56,231 nucleotides of DNA from an uncultured Verrucomicrobia subdivision 3 bacterium (GTDB taxonomy: Bacteria; Verrucomicrobiota; Verrucomicrobiia; Limisphaerales; UBA11358). The notes under the pieces were generated by a model that saw only the letters and a list, made by a program, of their open reading frames with translations, ran no database searches and had not been told where the DNA came from. Both the position numbers and the translations under genes were made by a program. The stretch lies in the NCBI GenBank assembly GCA_903875465.1, contig CAIQWB010000076.1:1-56231 (forward strand). The letters are read 5' to 3'. Positions 14,837 to 23,370 of this stretch are shown here, piece by piece; the stretch's first letter is position 1, and every line of letters starts with the position of its first letter.

Positions 14837-16333
14837 TCAACCGACAGGCAGCCGCACCGTAAAGGATGTGCCCACGCCCGCTTCGCTGGCCACCTCCATG
14901 GTGCCGCCGTGAGCGGTGATAATGGCCTGGCAGATGGAGAGTCCCAAGCCATGACCGCCACTGGTGCGGGATTTGTCAGAACGATAAAATCGTTCGAATA
15001 CGCGGGGCAGGTCCTCGGCGGCGATGCCCAGGCCGGTGTCGCGCACGGTGATGACGGCCGAACCGTTTTGCAATTCCGTGCTCACCCGCACTTTGCCCTG
15101 GGGCCGGTTGTAGTGGATGGCATTGGTCAGCAGGTTGGTGAGGACTTGGGCAATCCGCTCGGAATCACCCGTGCATTCGAGCGGTTGAACCTCCAAAAGC
15201 ACCGTGACCTCGCGGTCGGCAGCCAGCGGCTGGACGAGGTCGGCGCAATCACGAATGACGGTGGCGAGGTCAAACTTCAGCCGTTTCATCGTTTCCTGGC
15301 CAGCATCCAGGCGGGCGAGGGCGAGCAGGGATTCGATCAACCGGCGCATGCGCTGGGCGGCACGCTGGCAGGTTTCCAAGGTTTGACGGTATTCGGCCGG
15401 ACTGCGTTCCCGGCTGAGACTTAACTGGGTCTGGGTGAGGATGACGGTGACGGGGGTGCGCAGTTCGTGGGCGGCGTCGGAGGTGAATTGCTGTTGCTGG
15501 GCGAACGCGGATTCCAGGCGGGCGAAAGTGGAATTCAGGACCGTGGCCAGCCGGCCGAGTTCGCTTTCTGTGTCAGCGAGGCTGATGCGCTGGGCGAGGT
15601 CGCCGGCGGAGATTTTGCTGGCGGTGGCGCTAATGTCTTCAATTGGCCGGATCGCCCGGCTGGCCAGCCACCAGCCGCCGCCCAGGCCCAGCAGAAGAAT
15701 CACACCGCCGGCGACGGTCAGCTTCACGGCCACCATGCGCAAGCCCAGTAATTCAGGGGCGAGGCTGCAACCCACCACGAAGGCACCGCCCAGAGGCATC
15801 TCCAATTTGTATTCAATGCGATCACCTTTAATGGCAAAATTGCGGGGATGCACGGCGTGATTTTCACCAGCACGGCGATCTTCCGGGGGCGGTTGGTGTA
15901 CGATCCGGTCCGCAGTGCTGAGGGCTTCCGCCGGGGCATTGGTGGAGCGCTGGACGATGCGGCCATCATGGCTGAACATGAGGAAATAAAAATTATTGGG
16001 ATCACCGGCATCAAACAGGCCCGCGGCCTGGGGGGCCAGGTGCAGACGGGGTGGTCCGCCCAACCGGTTTTCCGGCGGACCATCCTCCGGAAAATCACCC
16101 GGTGGAGGGCGGTCCAGGGGGGCATCATCCCCTTCCGGTCCACGCCCGGGACCATGATTGGGATGGAGTGAATTGGCCAGAAAATTGGCGCGGCGCTCCA
16201 GTTCGCTGTTGATCCGGCCGAGCAAATGGCCGCGCTCTAACGCGTAAGCAGTGATGCCAAATCCGGCCAGGATGACCAGGAGGATGAGTCCATACCAGAT
16301 TTGCAACCGCGCGCGGATGGAATTAAAAATCAT
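14837..16333 (-). CDS. OmpR-type sensor histidine kinase
   Basis: The 498-aa protein has two membrane segments (about residues 13-33 and 202-224) that enclose a sensor region rich in Pro, Gly, Asp and His. Then come a HAMP domain (ASRAIRPIEDISATASKI), HisKA with His near 289 (FTSDAAHELRTPVTVI) and HATPase with DTGLGIA and HGLGLSICQ. The His/Asp/Pro-rich stretch near residues 57-95 could bind a metal, as in CusS-like kinases; inferred. ATG 16333 gives a 4-base ATGA overlap with its regulator, so this start is preferred over TTG 16342. Confidence 0.92.
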   Translation of the reverse strand: MIFNSIRARLQIWYGLILLVILAGFGITAYALERGHLLGRINSELERRANFLANSLHPNHGPGRGPEGDDAPLDRPPPGDFPEDGPPENRLGGPPRLHLAPQAAGLFDAGDPNNFYFLMFSHDGRIVQRSTNAPAEALSTADRIVHQPPPEDRRAGENHAVHPRNFAIKGDRIEYKLEMPLGGAFVVGCSLAPELLGLRMVAVKLTVAGGVILLLGLGGGWWLASRAIRPIEDISATASKISAGDLAQRISLADTESELGRLATVLNSTFARLESAFAQQQQFTSDAAHELRTPVTVILTQTQLSLSRERSPAEYRQTLETCQRAAQRMRRLIESLLALARLDAGQETMKRLKFDLATVIRDCADLVQPLAADREVTVLLEVQPLECTGDSERIAQVLTNLLTNAIHYNRPQGKVRVSTELQNGSAVITVRDTGLGIAAEDLPRVFERFYRSDKSRTSGGHGLGLSICQAIITAHGGTMEVASEAGVGTSFTVRLPVG

Positions 16334-16980
16334 TCGATGCAATAACCGTGACCCCGGCGGGTACTGATAAATTCGTGGCCGAGTTTTTTGCGGAGGTTGG
16401 AGACGTGCACATCCAGCAAATTGGAAAGGGTGTCATCGTCATCGCCGAATAAATGCTCGTACAGGGTGGCGCGGGTAACCACTTCGCCCCGGTGCAAGGC
16501 GAGGTATTCCAACAGGGCATATTCGCGGGCGGTGATTTCCACGGGCTTGGTGTCCAGGGTGACAGTGCGGGCGGCAGTGTCGATCACCACCCGGCCGATT
16601 TCGAGTTGGTTGGTGGTGCGATTGGCACTCCGGCGGATGAGGGCCCGCAGGCGGGCGAAGAGTTCCGGCAAATCAAAGGGTTTGACCACATAATCGTCCG
16701 CGCCGGTGTCCAGGCCCTTGACGCGGTCGCGGGATTGATCCCGGGCGGTGAGCATCAGCACCGGGGTCTTTTTAGCGCGGCGGAGGTTTTTCAGGACGGT
16801 CCAGCCATCCATTTGCGGGAGCATGACATCCAGGATGATGGCGTCGTAGTCCACGGATTCGGCCTTGAACAGGCCGTCCTCGCCCTCGGCGGCGGTATCC
16901 ACAGCGTACCCTTCCTCGCGCAGGGCTTGGGCCATGCTGGCGAGCAAATCTGGTTCGTCTTCCACGATGAGCAGTCTCAT
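16330..16980 (-). CDS. OmpR/PhoB-family response regulator
   Basis: The 216-aa protein has a receiver domain with acidic pocket VEDEPD, phosphoacceptor Asp51 (IILDVMLPQMDGW), TARDQSRDR and conserved Lys in DDYVVKPFDLPELF, then a winged-helix DNA-binding domain ending LDVHVSNLRKKLG and ISTRRGHGYCIE. It is of the CopR/CusR/QseB kind and partners the kinase it overlaps. The 108 bases upstream hold its presumed promoter, but I see no clear match to consensus boxes. Confidence 0.94.
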   Translation of the reverse strand: MRLLIVEDEPDLLASMAQALREEGYAVDTAAEGEDGLFKAESVDYDAIILDVMLPQMDGWTVLKNLRRAKKTPVLMLTARDQSRDRVKGLDTGADDYVVKPFDLPELFARLRALIRRSANRTTNQLEIGRVVIDTAARTVTLDTKPVEITAREYALLEYLALHRGEVVTRATLYEHLFGDDDDTLSNLLDVHVSNLRKKLGHEFISTRRGHGYCIE

Positions 16981-17088
16981 GTTCCGTTCAAATTGTCAGG
17001 TTGCCGGGCGGGAGGCCAGTCCGGTTTGTCAGCGGCCAGAGTGACACAAGCCACCTTAAGCGGGGATTAAGAACGGACCACGAACGGA

Positions 17089-17667
17089 CTATTTAACTTC
17101 CGCTGCCCGCCGGGCCAGCAGCCATTTGCGCAACAAATTCACGGCCAGGGCAACACCAATCAACAGGCCCACCGCCAGGACCGTGCGCCAGAGGGCGGCG
17201 TGGTTCAGGGATTGGCCAAATGACAGGAAGGCAAAGGTGTAGCACATCTGGATGAGCATGGAATAAAGCAGGTAGCGGCCGAAATGCACCCGGGCAAACC
17301 CCAGGGTGTAGGTCTGGATGAAGAGCGGTGGTCCGGGGGTGATACGGATCAGTAAAATAAACTGGGTTTCATCGGCGGCGGCCACTTCCGGCAGGCGCTG
17401 GCCCCGGCGTTCCAGCCAGCGTCCCAAGGGGGCGCGGAACCAACTCCGGGCCATCCAATAACCGGCGATAAAATTAATCAAATAGGCCGCGCCCACAAAC
17501 AGCATGCCGGTGGCGGTGCCCAACCGGATGCCAATGGCCACGAGCAGGGGACTGGCCGGGCAGCCGAACAGGGGCAAAAAGGCGATGGCGAGGAACAACA
17601 ACACCGGATTGGCGTTGCTGACCACACTCAAAAATACCGACCACACATGTGCGATCCACTCCAGCAT
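17089..17667 (-). CDS. VTT (DedA/TVP38-like) membrane protein
   Basis: The 192-aa protein has five or six hydrophobic segments and the VTT-domain signature: FLPLFGCPASPLLVAIGIRL, a GYWMARSWFR loop, and the re-entrant motif ILLIRITPGPPLFIQTYTLG with the conserved Arg and Pro residues. Family members are linked to lipid scrambling or flipping and membrane homeostasis in bacteria and eukaryotes. It stands alone, downstream of no obvious partner; the sugar-nucleotide operon ends 96 bases before it in the same direction. Confidence 0.82.
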   Translation of the reverse strand: MLEWIAHVWSVFLSVVSNANPVLLFLAIAFLPLFGCPASPLLVAIGIRLGTATGMLFVGAAYLINFIAGYWMARSWFRAPLGRWLERRGQRLPEVAAADETQFILLIRITPGPPLFIQTYTLGFARVHFGRYLLYSMLIQMCYTFAFLSFGQSLNHAALWRTVLAVGLLIGVALAVNLLRKWLLARRAAEVK

Positions 17668-17763
17668 AAATTTGGTTTGTTAAATCACTCCCACGGGCAA
17701 ATTGGGCCACTTCGTTGATTGGTTCAGATTATCCCCCAGTGAGGGGCATAAACCAAGCGGATT

Positions 17764-18645
17764 TTAGAGCAGTGCGGAAAGGTCGCCGGGGGTCCGAGGC
17801 TGGCGGGGCAGCCGGGCTTGGATTTTCTGGAGGCGAGCACCGCAATGCAGCGGACGGAGCGCGGGCTGTTTTAGGTCGTTGGTGGAAATTGCTTCATACC
17901 CCGGGGCAGGGCTGGCTGGCACCAAGCCCAGGCTGCGGGCGGCGTCGCGGATGGCGCAAAACCATTGGACGCGGGTGGCATTTTCCTGATCGCCGGCGAG
18001 ATTCCAGACACCGGTTTCCCCGAGCTCCATCAAGCCCACGAGCCAGGCGGCGATATCGCCCGCCCAAGTGGGGTTCCCAATTTGGTCGGCCGGTAGTCGC
18101 AGGGTGCGGCCTTCGCTCAGGGCTTTGAGGGTTTGATAGACAAAATTCTTTTGCTGGGCCTCGCGACCCCAAACACAGATCACCCGGGGGATCAATCCCT
18201 GACCACCAAGGACGCTTTGGATCTGCTGCTCAGCCTCCCATTTGCTTCTGGCGTAGACATTGATGGGGTTGGGCTGGTCTGTCTCGCGGTAAGGTCCGGC
18301 CTGGCCATCAAACACATAGGTGGTGGAAACGTAGGCAAAACGACTGCCCAATTCCCGGCAGAGCTGCGCCAGTTGGACGGGTTGCTCGCAATTTTCTCGA
18401 TAAGCCCGGACGGGATTGCCCTCGCAGCCATCCACCCAAGTCCAGCCGGCGGCATGGACGACCCAGTCCGGTCGCACTTGGGCCAGGAGCTGGCGGGTGG
18501 CGTCGGGGTCGGCCAAGTCCAGCGGCAGGAGGCCGGGGTTTGGAAATTTGCGGTAGGTGCCGGTGACGGCATGCACCCGTGCGGCGGCTTCCGCCACAAG
18601 GTGTGAACCCACCAACCCCGAACCACCCACAACCAGAAGGCGCAT
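17764..18645 (-). CDS. NAD(P)-dependent sugar-nucleotide reductase (RmlD/AscF-like)
   Basis: The 293-aa protein is an extended short-chain dehydrogenase. Seen: the Rossmann motif VVGGSGLVGSHLV, HAAGWTWVDGCEGNP, catalytic Ser/Thr in YVSTTYVFDG and the YxxxK pair in INVYARSKWEAE. The RmlD family reduces a 4-keto sugar nucleotide. In the neighbourhood of rfbFGH it is more likely to act as the last step of a CDP-3,6-dideoxyhexose pathway, as AscF does for CDP-ascarylose, than on dTDP-rhamnose; no rmlA or rmlB is present. The start overlaps the epimerase stop by one base (TAATG). It is the last gene of the operon. Confidence 0.82.
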   Translation of the reverse strand: MRLLVVGGSGLVGSHLVAEAAARVHAVTGTYRKFPNPGLLPLDLADPDATRQLLAQVRPDWVVHAAGWTWVDGCEGNPVRAYRENCEQPVQLAQLCRELGSRFAYVSTTYVFDGQAGPYRETDQPNPINVYARSKWEAEQQIQSVLGGQGLIPRVICVWGREAQQKNFVYQTLKALSEGRTLRLPADQIGNPTWAGDIAAWLVGLMELGETGVWNLAGDQENATRVQWFCAIRDAARSLGLVPASPAPGYEAISTNDLKQPALRPLHCGARLQKIQARLPRQPRTPGDLSALL

Positions 18646-19190
18646 TAGAAGGGGGAGTTGAAGTCGGCTAGGGCGGGGAATTCCTGATCGCGTTTGGATA
18701 ACAAGGGCGCCGTTTCCCCCAGCGGCCAGGCAAACCCCAGGCTGTTCCAGCGAATGCCCTGGTCGGACGCGGGGTCATGAACAGTGCTGGTTTTGTAAAT
18801 CATCAAGGCCCCGTCGGTTAACGCCAGAAAACCGTGGGCGAAGCCCTGGGGGATGAACAGCGAAAGCCGGTTGGTGGCACTGAGTTCCAGGGCGCACACC
18901 CGGCCGTAGGTGGGCGAGGACCGCCGGATATCCAAGACCACATCGAGCACGGCCCCGCTGGCGCAATACACCAGTTTGTCATGCGCGGCGGGCGGTGCTT
19001 GAAAATGCATGCCCCGCACCACGTGACGGTGCGAAGTGGAATAAAATTCCTCCCGGGGGGTGAACGCCATCCCCAATTCCGCAAAAGCCGCAGCGTGAAA
19101 GGTTTTCACGAAGGTGCCCCGGTGATCGGCGAAACCTTTGGTTTCGAGGCAGATCAAACCGTCCAGTGGGGTTGGGCGGGCAATAAACAT
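18645..19190 (-). CDS. Sugar-nucleotide 3,5-/5-epimerase (RfbC/AscE-like)
   Basis: The 181-aa cupin protein matches the dTDP-4-dehydrorhamnose 3,5-epimerase family. Seen: FADHRGTFVKTFH, TSHRHVVRGMHFQAPPAAHD with the catalytic-base His, VLDVVLDIRRSSPTYG and LFIPQGFAHGFLAL. Given the rfbFGH genes just upstream, a 5-epimerase acting on a CDP-3,6-dideoxy-4-keto sugar (AscE-like) is the better guess. It lies 12 bases after rfbH and overlaps the reductase gene by one base. Confidence 0.83.
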   Translation of the reverse strand: MFIARPTPLDGLICLETKGFADHRGTFVKTFHAAAFAELGMAFTPREEFYSTSHRHVVRGMHFQAPPAAHDKLVYCASGAVLDVVLDIRRSSPTYGRVCALELSATNRLSLFIPQGFAHGFLALTDGALMIYKTSTVHDPASDQGIRWNSLGFAWPLGETAPLLSKRDQEFPALADFNSPF

Positions 19191-19202
19191 AGGGCTAAAA
19201 TC

Positions 19203-20717
19203 CTAAGCGGCCGGCGCGGTCACCCCGGTTTTCACAAAGGCATGAATAGTATCCAATTCGTAATCCAGCATGGCCTGGGTCAGGCCGGGATAGGTGCCCA
19301 GGAACAACGCCGTGTGCATAATGTCGTCCGCGCCCGTGAGCGGGGCGGCCACGCGGAAGGCGTCGGGGCGGTCTTTTTTCAATTGCACAAACACCGGCTG
19401 GCGGAGCAGGTTTCCGCCGAACAGCATGCGGTTGCCAATTTTTTTGCCATCCAGGTGCCGGCCCAAATCCGTGTGCGTGAAGGGCGAACCGGGGCGCACC
19501 CGGAGCATGAAGCCGAACCAGGAGCAGTCCGTGTGGCAGCCGGTCGCATCCCAGGCAAAACCTGCGCCGGGTGTCCAGCCGGTGGCGTGGGTGGGCAGGG
19601 AGAAATCGAAGAACTCGCCCAAGTCGGCCAGGCCAGTGCGCAGATAATCCCAGTTGCGTTTCCGCGCCCCGATGAAGGCGGGCAATTTTTTCAATTGCTG
19701 GCGGCCAATCGCGGCCTGTGGGTCGAGCGGTTTTAAGTTATAACCCAAATGGCTGTAGATATACTTGTGATCATAGCCTTCGGGCAGTTCCCCCAGCTGC
19801 CAGCCGAAGCGCTTGTGACAGGTGTTATCCTTGCCGGAGGGACACCAGCAGTCCCGGCCCCAGTCGCGAAAGCTTTCCGCGTACGTTTTGAGCCCCGGGC
19901 GGTGGACAATGTTCACCGCCCCGCCTTCCCCCATGGTGAGGTGGTGCGGCGGATAAAAGGATTGGGTGGAGAGGTCGCCCCAGGTGCCGGTATAGCGGGT
20001 AATGTTCCGGCCATCCGCAGGAATACCCGGGGAATTTTCCGTGAAGCCCAGGGCGGCGGCGCGGGTCAGGGGCAGGGAATAGGTGCAACCGAGGGCATCG
20101 CAATTGTCCTCCACCAGCCACAAATCATGCCGGCGGCAAAATTCCAGAACCGCGCCGATATCGAAGGGATTGCCCAGCGTATGAGCCATCATCACCGCCT
20201 TGGTTTTGCCGGGTACAAAGGCCTGCTCCAATTGTTCCACTCGGACGTTGCCGGTGGCCGGATCATTGTCGATGAACACGGGCACCGCACCGCATTGGAT
20301 GATGGGGGCCACGGTGGTGGGAAAGCCGGCAGCCACGGTAATGACTTCATCGCCAGGCTGAAGGCGCTTGTGCGGGGGGAGTTTGTGCGTGGTCAGCGCC
20401 GCCATCGCCACCAAGTTCGCAGACGAACCGGAATTAACCAGCAGGGAATATTTGACGCCCAGAAACGCCGCCAACTCCTTCTCAAAGGCCTCGCCCTCCG
20501 GTCCCAGCGTCAGCCAAAAGTCCAGCGTGGCGCCCACCGCGGCCACGACTTCGTCTTCGGTGAATACCCGTCCGGCATAGGGCACGGTGGAGGTCCCGGG
20601 GGTGAACGGGCGGTCCAGAGCCCCGGCTTCATAACCAGGGCGGTTGGCCTGGTGCATGCGGGCGGAGTATTCGCGGGTAAGGCGGAGAATTTCTGATTTT
20701 AAGGCTTCGTTGGTCAT
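19203..20717 (-). CDS. rfbH: CDP-4-dehydro-6-deoxyglucose 3-dehydratase (E1)
   Basis: The 504-aa protein is RfbH/AscC (E1), the PLP and [2Fe-2S] enzyme that removes the 3-OH of CDP-4-keto-6-deoxyglucose. The diagnostic His in place of the PLP lysine is present at 258 (SFYPPHHLTMGEGG). The cluster cysteines fit C206, C290, C292 and C300 (DNCDALG; DCWCPSGKDNTC), keeping the C-x-C-x7-C part. The spacing between the first two is 83 residues instead of 57, because of a 26-residue insert at about 215-240. Other signatures are GSSANLVAMAALTT and SHLGYNLKPLDPQAAIG. The reductase partner (E3, AscD-like) is not in the window. Third gene of rfbF-rfbG-rfbH. Confidence 0.95.
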   Translation of the reverse strand: MTNEALKSEILRLTREYSARMHQANRPGYEAGALDRPFTPGTSTVPYAGRVFTEDEVVAAVGATLDFWLTLGPEGEAFEKELAAFLGVKYSLLVNSGSSANLVAMAALTTHKLPPHKRLQPGDEVITVAAGFPTTVAPIIQCGAVPVFIDNDPATGNVRVEQLEQAFVPGKTKAVMMAHTLGNPFDIGAVLEFCRRHDLWLVEDNCDALGCTYSLPLTRAAALGFTENSPGIPADGRNITRYTGTWGDLSTQSFYPPHHLTMGEGGAVNIVHRPGLKTYAESFRDWGRDCWCPSGKDNTCHKRFGWQLGELPEGYDHKYIYSHLGYNLKPLDPQAAIGRQQLKKLPAFIGARKRNWDYLRTGLADLGEFFDFSLPTHATGWTPGAGFAWDATGCHTDCSWFGFMLRVRPGSPFTHTDLGRHLDGKKIGNRMLFGGNLLRQPVFVQLKKDRPDAFRVAAPLTGADDIMHTALFLGTYPGLTQAMLDYELDTIHAFVKTGVTAPAA

Positions 20718-20753
20718 GCGCAGGCTAGGTTCTTCAGCAACATCAGGGAAATT

Positions 20754-21860
20754 TCAGGCCCAGGGCAAGCCCTGGGTTCGAGCGGCATGGGTGTAGTCAG
20801 TAATTTGCTGGTTGGTCAGGGTTCGGGCGGCCAGATTTTGTTCCAAGCTGCCCCGGTACCAACCCACTGTTTGCGCAATGGTCTGCTCAAAGTTCCACAC
20901 TGGCTGCCAGGACAAAAAGTGGTGGGCTTTGTCGGTGGCCAGGTTTAACAGCTTGGCCTCATGCACGGCGTGGGGATCACTGCGGTCCTCCCAGCGGCCC
21001 GGCCAGTGCTTGAGCACTTCTTGCACGAGTGCTGCCACCGTGCGATTGGAGGTGAGGGCCGGTCCAAAATTGAACGCCGAGGCTAGTGGCGAGGCGGTGG
21101 CGCCGCGGGTATCTGCACCGAGTTGCGCCCCCAGCCACAGATAACCACTGAGGGGTTCCAGCACATGCTGCCAGGGGCGGGTGGCCACCTTGTTGCGCAC
21201 TGGAATCGCCGCGCCCTGTTGCAAGGCCCGGATGCAGTCGGGAATAATGCGGTCGGTCGCCCAATCGCCCCCGCCAATCACATTGCCCGCCCGCACCGAG
21301 GCCAGTCGGATTTCCGGGCCGCCGCTGGGGGTGGAAAAAAAGGACCGACGGTAGGCATGGATCACCAATTCTGCCGCGCCTTTGGAGGAACTGTAGGGAT
21401 CATATCCACCCATGGCATCCTCTTCCCGGTAGCTATGCACCCATTCCCGATTTTCGTAACACTTGTCGGTGGTGATGGCGATGACGGTGCAGGGTAGTTG
21501 TGCCAGGCGCACGGCTTCCAGCACATGGGCCGTGCCCAGGACATTGGTGGCATAGGTCTCCACGGGTTGGTCATAGGAGAGGCGAACCAGGGCCTGGGCG
21601 GCCAGGTGAAAAACAAATTCAGGCTGGCATTCCGCAACCACGGCGCGCACGGTGGCCAGGTCGCGAATATCGCCGATCCGGTGGTCCAGCCGGCTGGCGA
21701 GTCCCAATTGGTTAAACAAAGCGGGTTCGGTCGCCGGCGGCAGGGCCAGCCCGGTGACCTTGGCACCCAAACTCAGCAGCCACTCGGCCAGCCAGGCGCC
21801 CTTGAAACCGGTGTGCCCGGTTACCAGGACACGCTTGTTTTGATAGCAGTTATTGAACAT
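20754..21860 (-). CDS. rfbG: CDP-glucose 4,6-dehydratase
   Basis: The product (368 aa from ATG 21860) is an NAD-dependent dehydratase of the extended short-chain dehydrogenase family that makes CDP-4-keto-6-deoxyglucose. Seen: NAD motif VLVTGHTGFKGAWLAEWLL, HLAAQALVRLSYDQP, the catalytic Thr-Asp-Lys in ITTDKCYENREW and the YxxxK pair in GGYDPYSSSKGAAE. The start MFNNCYQNKRVLVTG is family-like and lies 4 bases after the rfbF stop; the frame is open further upstream inside rfbF, and that part is not coding. Confidence 0.95.
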   Translation of the reverse strand: MFNNCYQNKRVLVTGHTGFKGAWLAEWLLSLGAKVTGLALPPATEPALFNQLGLASRLDHRIGDIRDLATVRAVVAECQPEFVFHLAAQALVRLSYDQPVETYATNVLGTAHVLEAVRLAQLPCTVIAITTDKCYENREWVHSYREEDAMGGYDPYSSSKGAAELVIHAYRRSFFSTPSGGPEIRLASVRAGNVIGGGDWATDRIIPDCIRALQQGAAIPVRNKVATRPWQHVLEPLSGYLWLGAQLGADTRGATASPLASAFNFGPALTSNRTVAALVQEVLKHWPGRWEDRSDPHAVHEAKLLNLATDKAHHFLSWQPVWNFEQTIAQTVGWYRGSLEQNLAARTLTNQQITDYTHAARTQGLPWA

Positions 21861-21864
21861 GGGC

Positions 21865-22647
21865 TTACCAGGTTTTCCACGGAGCCTTGCCTTCGTTCCA
21901 CATCCGGTTGAGCAGCGTAAATTCCTGAAAGGTGTCCATCGGCTGCCAGAAACCATCGTGCGGATGAGCCATCAACTGGCCTTCGGCGGCGATTTTGCGC
22001 AGCGGTGCAGCTTCAAACATGATCTGGTCGCTATTTTGGAGGTAACCAAAAACCTTCTTGGACAAAACAAAATAACCCCCGTTGATGCGTCCTTCCGTGA
22101 CCTGGGGCTTTTCATTGAACGCTGTCACCTGGCGGGTGGTGCTCAGTTCCAATTCGCCGAACCGTCCGGGAGGGCGCACGGCGGTGAGGGTGGCCAGCCG
22201 GCCATGCTCTTTATGGAATGCCAGGCTCGCGTTGACATTTACATCACCCACGCCATCGCCATAGGTCAGGAAGAAGGTTTCGTCGGAGCCCAGGTATTTC
22301 TGGATGCGCTGGATGCGCCCGGCGGTGAGGGTGTCCTCCCCAGTGTCGGCCAGGGTCACGGACCAGTCTTCCTCATCGTGATGGGTGTGAAATTGCACGG
22401 CCGGATTGCGACCGAGGCGCAGGGTCACATCATTCATCATCCAGAGGTAATTACGGAAAAAGTCCTTGATCACTTCGCCTTTGTACCCGAGGCAGAGGAT
22501 GAATTCCTTGTGTCCCTGGGCGGCGTAGGTCTTCATGATGTGCCACAAAATGGGGCGGTTACCGATCGGCACCATGGGTTTGGGCCGGTACTCGGTTTCT
22601 TCGCGCAGGCGGGTGCCTTTACCACCACAAAGGATGACAACTTTCAT
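21865..22647 (-). CDS. rfbF: Glucose-1-phosphate cytidylyltransferase
   Basis: The 260-aa protein is RfbF, which joins CTP and glucose 1-phosphate to CDP-glucose, the first committed step to CDP-dideoxyhexoses. Seen: the nucleotidyltransferase signature VVILCGGKGTRLREETEYRP followed by KPMVPIGNRPILWHIM, the metal-binding GDGVGDVNV, and the substrate Lys in FNEKPQVTEG. The length equals that of the Salmonella and Yersinia enzymes. It is the first gene of the sugar operon; 70 bases separate it from the DUF218 gene upstream in the same direction. Confidence 0.96.
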   Translation of the reverse strand: MKVVILCGGKGTRLREETEYRPKPMVPIGNRPILWHIMKTYAAQGHKEFILCLGYKGEVIKDFFRNYLWMMNDVTLRLGRNPAVQFHTHHDEEDWSVTLADTGEDTLTAGRIQRIQKYLGSDETFFLTYGDGVGDVNVNASLAFHKEHGRLATLTAVRPPGRFGELELSTTRQVTAFNEKPQVTEGRINGGYFVLSKKVFGYLQNSDQIMFEAAPLRKIAAEGQLMAHPHDGFWQPMDTFQEFTLLNRMWNEGKAPWKTW

Positions 22648-22717
22648 ATAGAATCAATCCCTCCATGATGTTTTCCGGGGGCGCGGAGGTAAAGCTTCAA
22701 ATGCCAGGGGAAATTAT

Positions 22718-23332
22718 TTAAAAACCGCCAATAGGGGGCACGCCGTACCGGAACCAATAGCCGGCCAGTTTGAGATATTCCCATTTTACGTGGCCGCGGA
22801 TGATCTGGGGCTGCCAGGGGGAGGCGGGATATCCGGCGTAATCCGGCCGTGAATAAAAGACGATGTCCGGCGCGTAGTGTGCAAAGCACTGATGGACGCG
22901 GCGCGAATGATACCAACTGGTGACGAGGATGGCGTTGGTAACGCCCCATTGGTGCAGTAACGGCACGGTAAACCGGGCATTTTCACTGGTGTTCCGCGAC
23001 GTGTTTTCTTGAAAAATATTGGTGGCCGGCACGCCCCCGCGTTCCAGGAGTGCCCGGTTGGAGTCACCATCCCCGAGTCCGGTGCAAATAATCCGCGGGG
23101 CGGCACCGGCGCGGTAGAGTTCCAGGGCCTGTTGGGCCCGCTCCAATTTTCCACCGCCACCAACCAGCACCAGTGCCTCCGCCGTGACTGGTCCGCTGTC
23201 CACGGTGAGCAACTGCTGGGGAAAGCACAGCGCAACTCCGCCCGCCAGCAGGGCCAGCAGGGCCGCCCCGGCCAGCCACCAATGCCATTTCAGCCGGCGG
23301 CGATGAGGACGCGATGGAGGGCTAATGGACAA
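22718..23332 (-). CDS. DUF218 / YdcF-SanA family membrane protein
   Basis: The 204-aa protein has one N-terminal membrane anchor (WWLAGAALLALLAGGVALCF) and a DUF218 domain. Conserved parts are ALVLVGGGGKLERAQQAL, RIICTGLGD, the ENTSRNTSENARF loop and ILVTSWYHSRRVHQCF. Relatives such as SanA, YdcF and ElyC act in envelope integrity and handling of lipid-linked precursors. The place next to the sugar-nucleotide operon fits an envelope role. The start is uncertain: TTG 23332 is used, as no in-frame ATG precedes the membrane segment. Confidence 0.8.
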   Translation of the reverse strand: MSISPPSRPHRRRLKWHWWLAGAALLALLAGGVALCFPQQLLTVDSGPVTAEALVLVGGGGKLERAQQALELYRAGAAPRIICTGLGDGDSNRALLERGGVPATNIFQENTSRNTSENARFTVPLLHQWGVTNAILVTSWYHSRRVHQCFAHYAPDIVFYSRPDYAGYPASPWQPQIIRGHVKWEYLKLAGYWFRYGVPPIGGF

Positions 23333-23370
23333 TGGACAATGAACAGTGGTTAATGCCGATGGCGGCCAGG

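Noticed and set aside
19749-20696. A 315-codon plus-strand frame over rfbH
   Set aside because: Shadow of rfbH; no domain, low-complexity Gly/Ala/Arg content.
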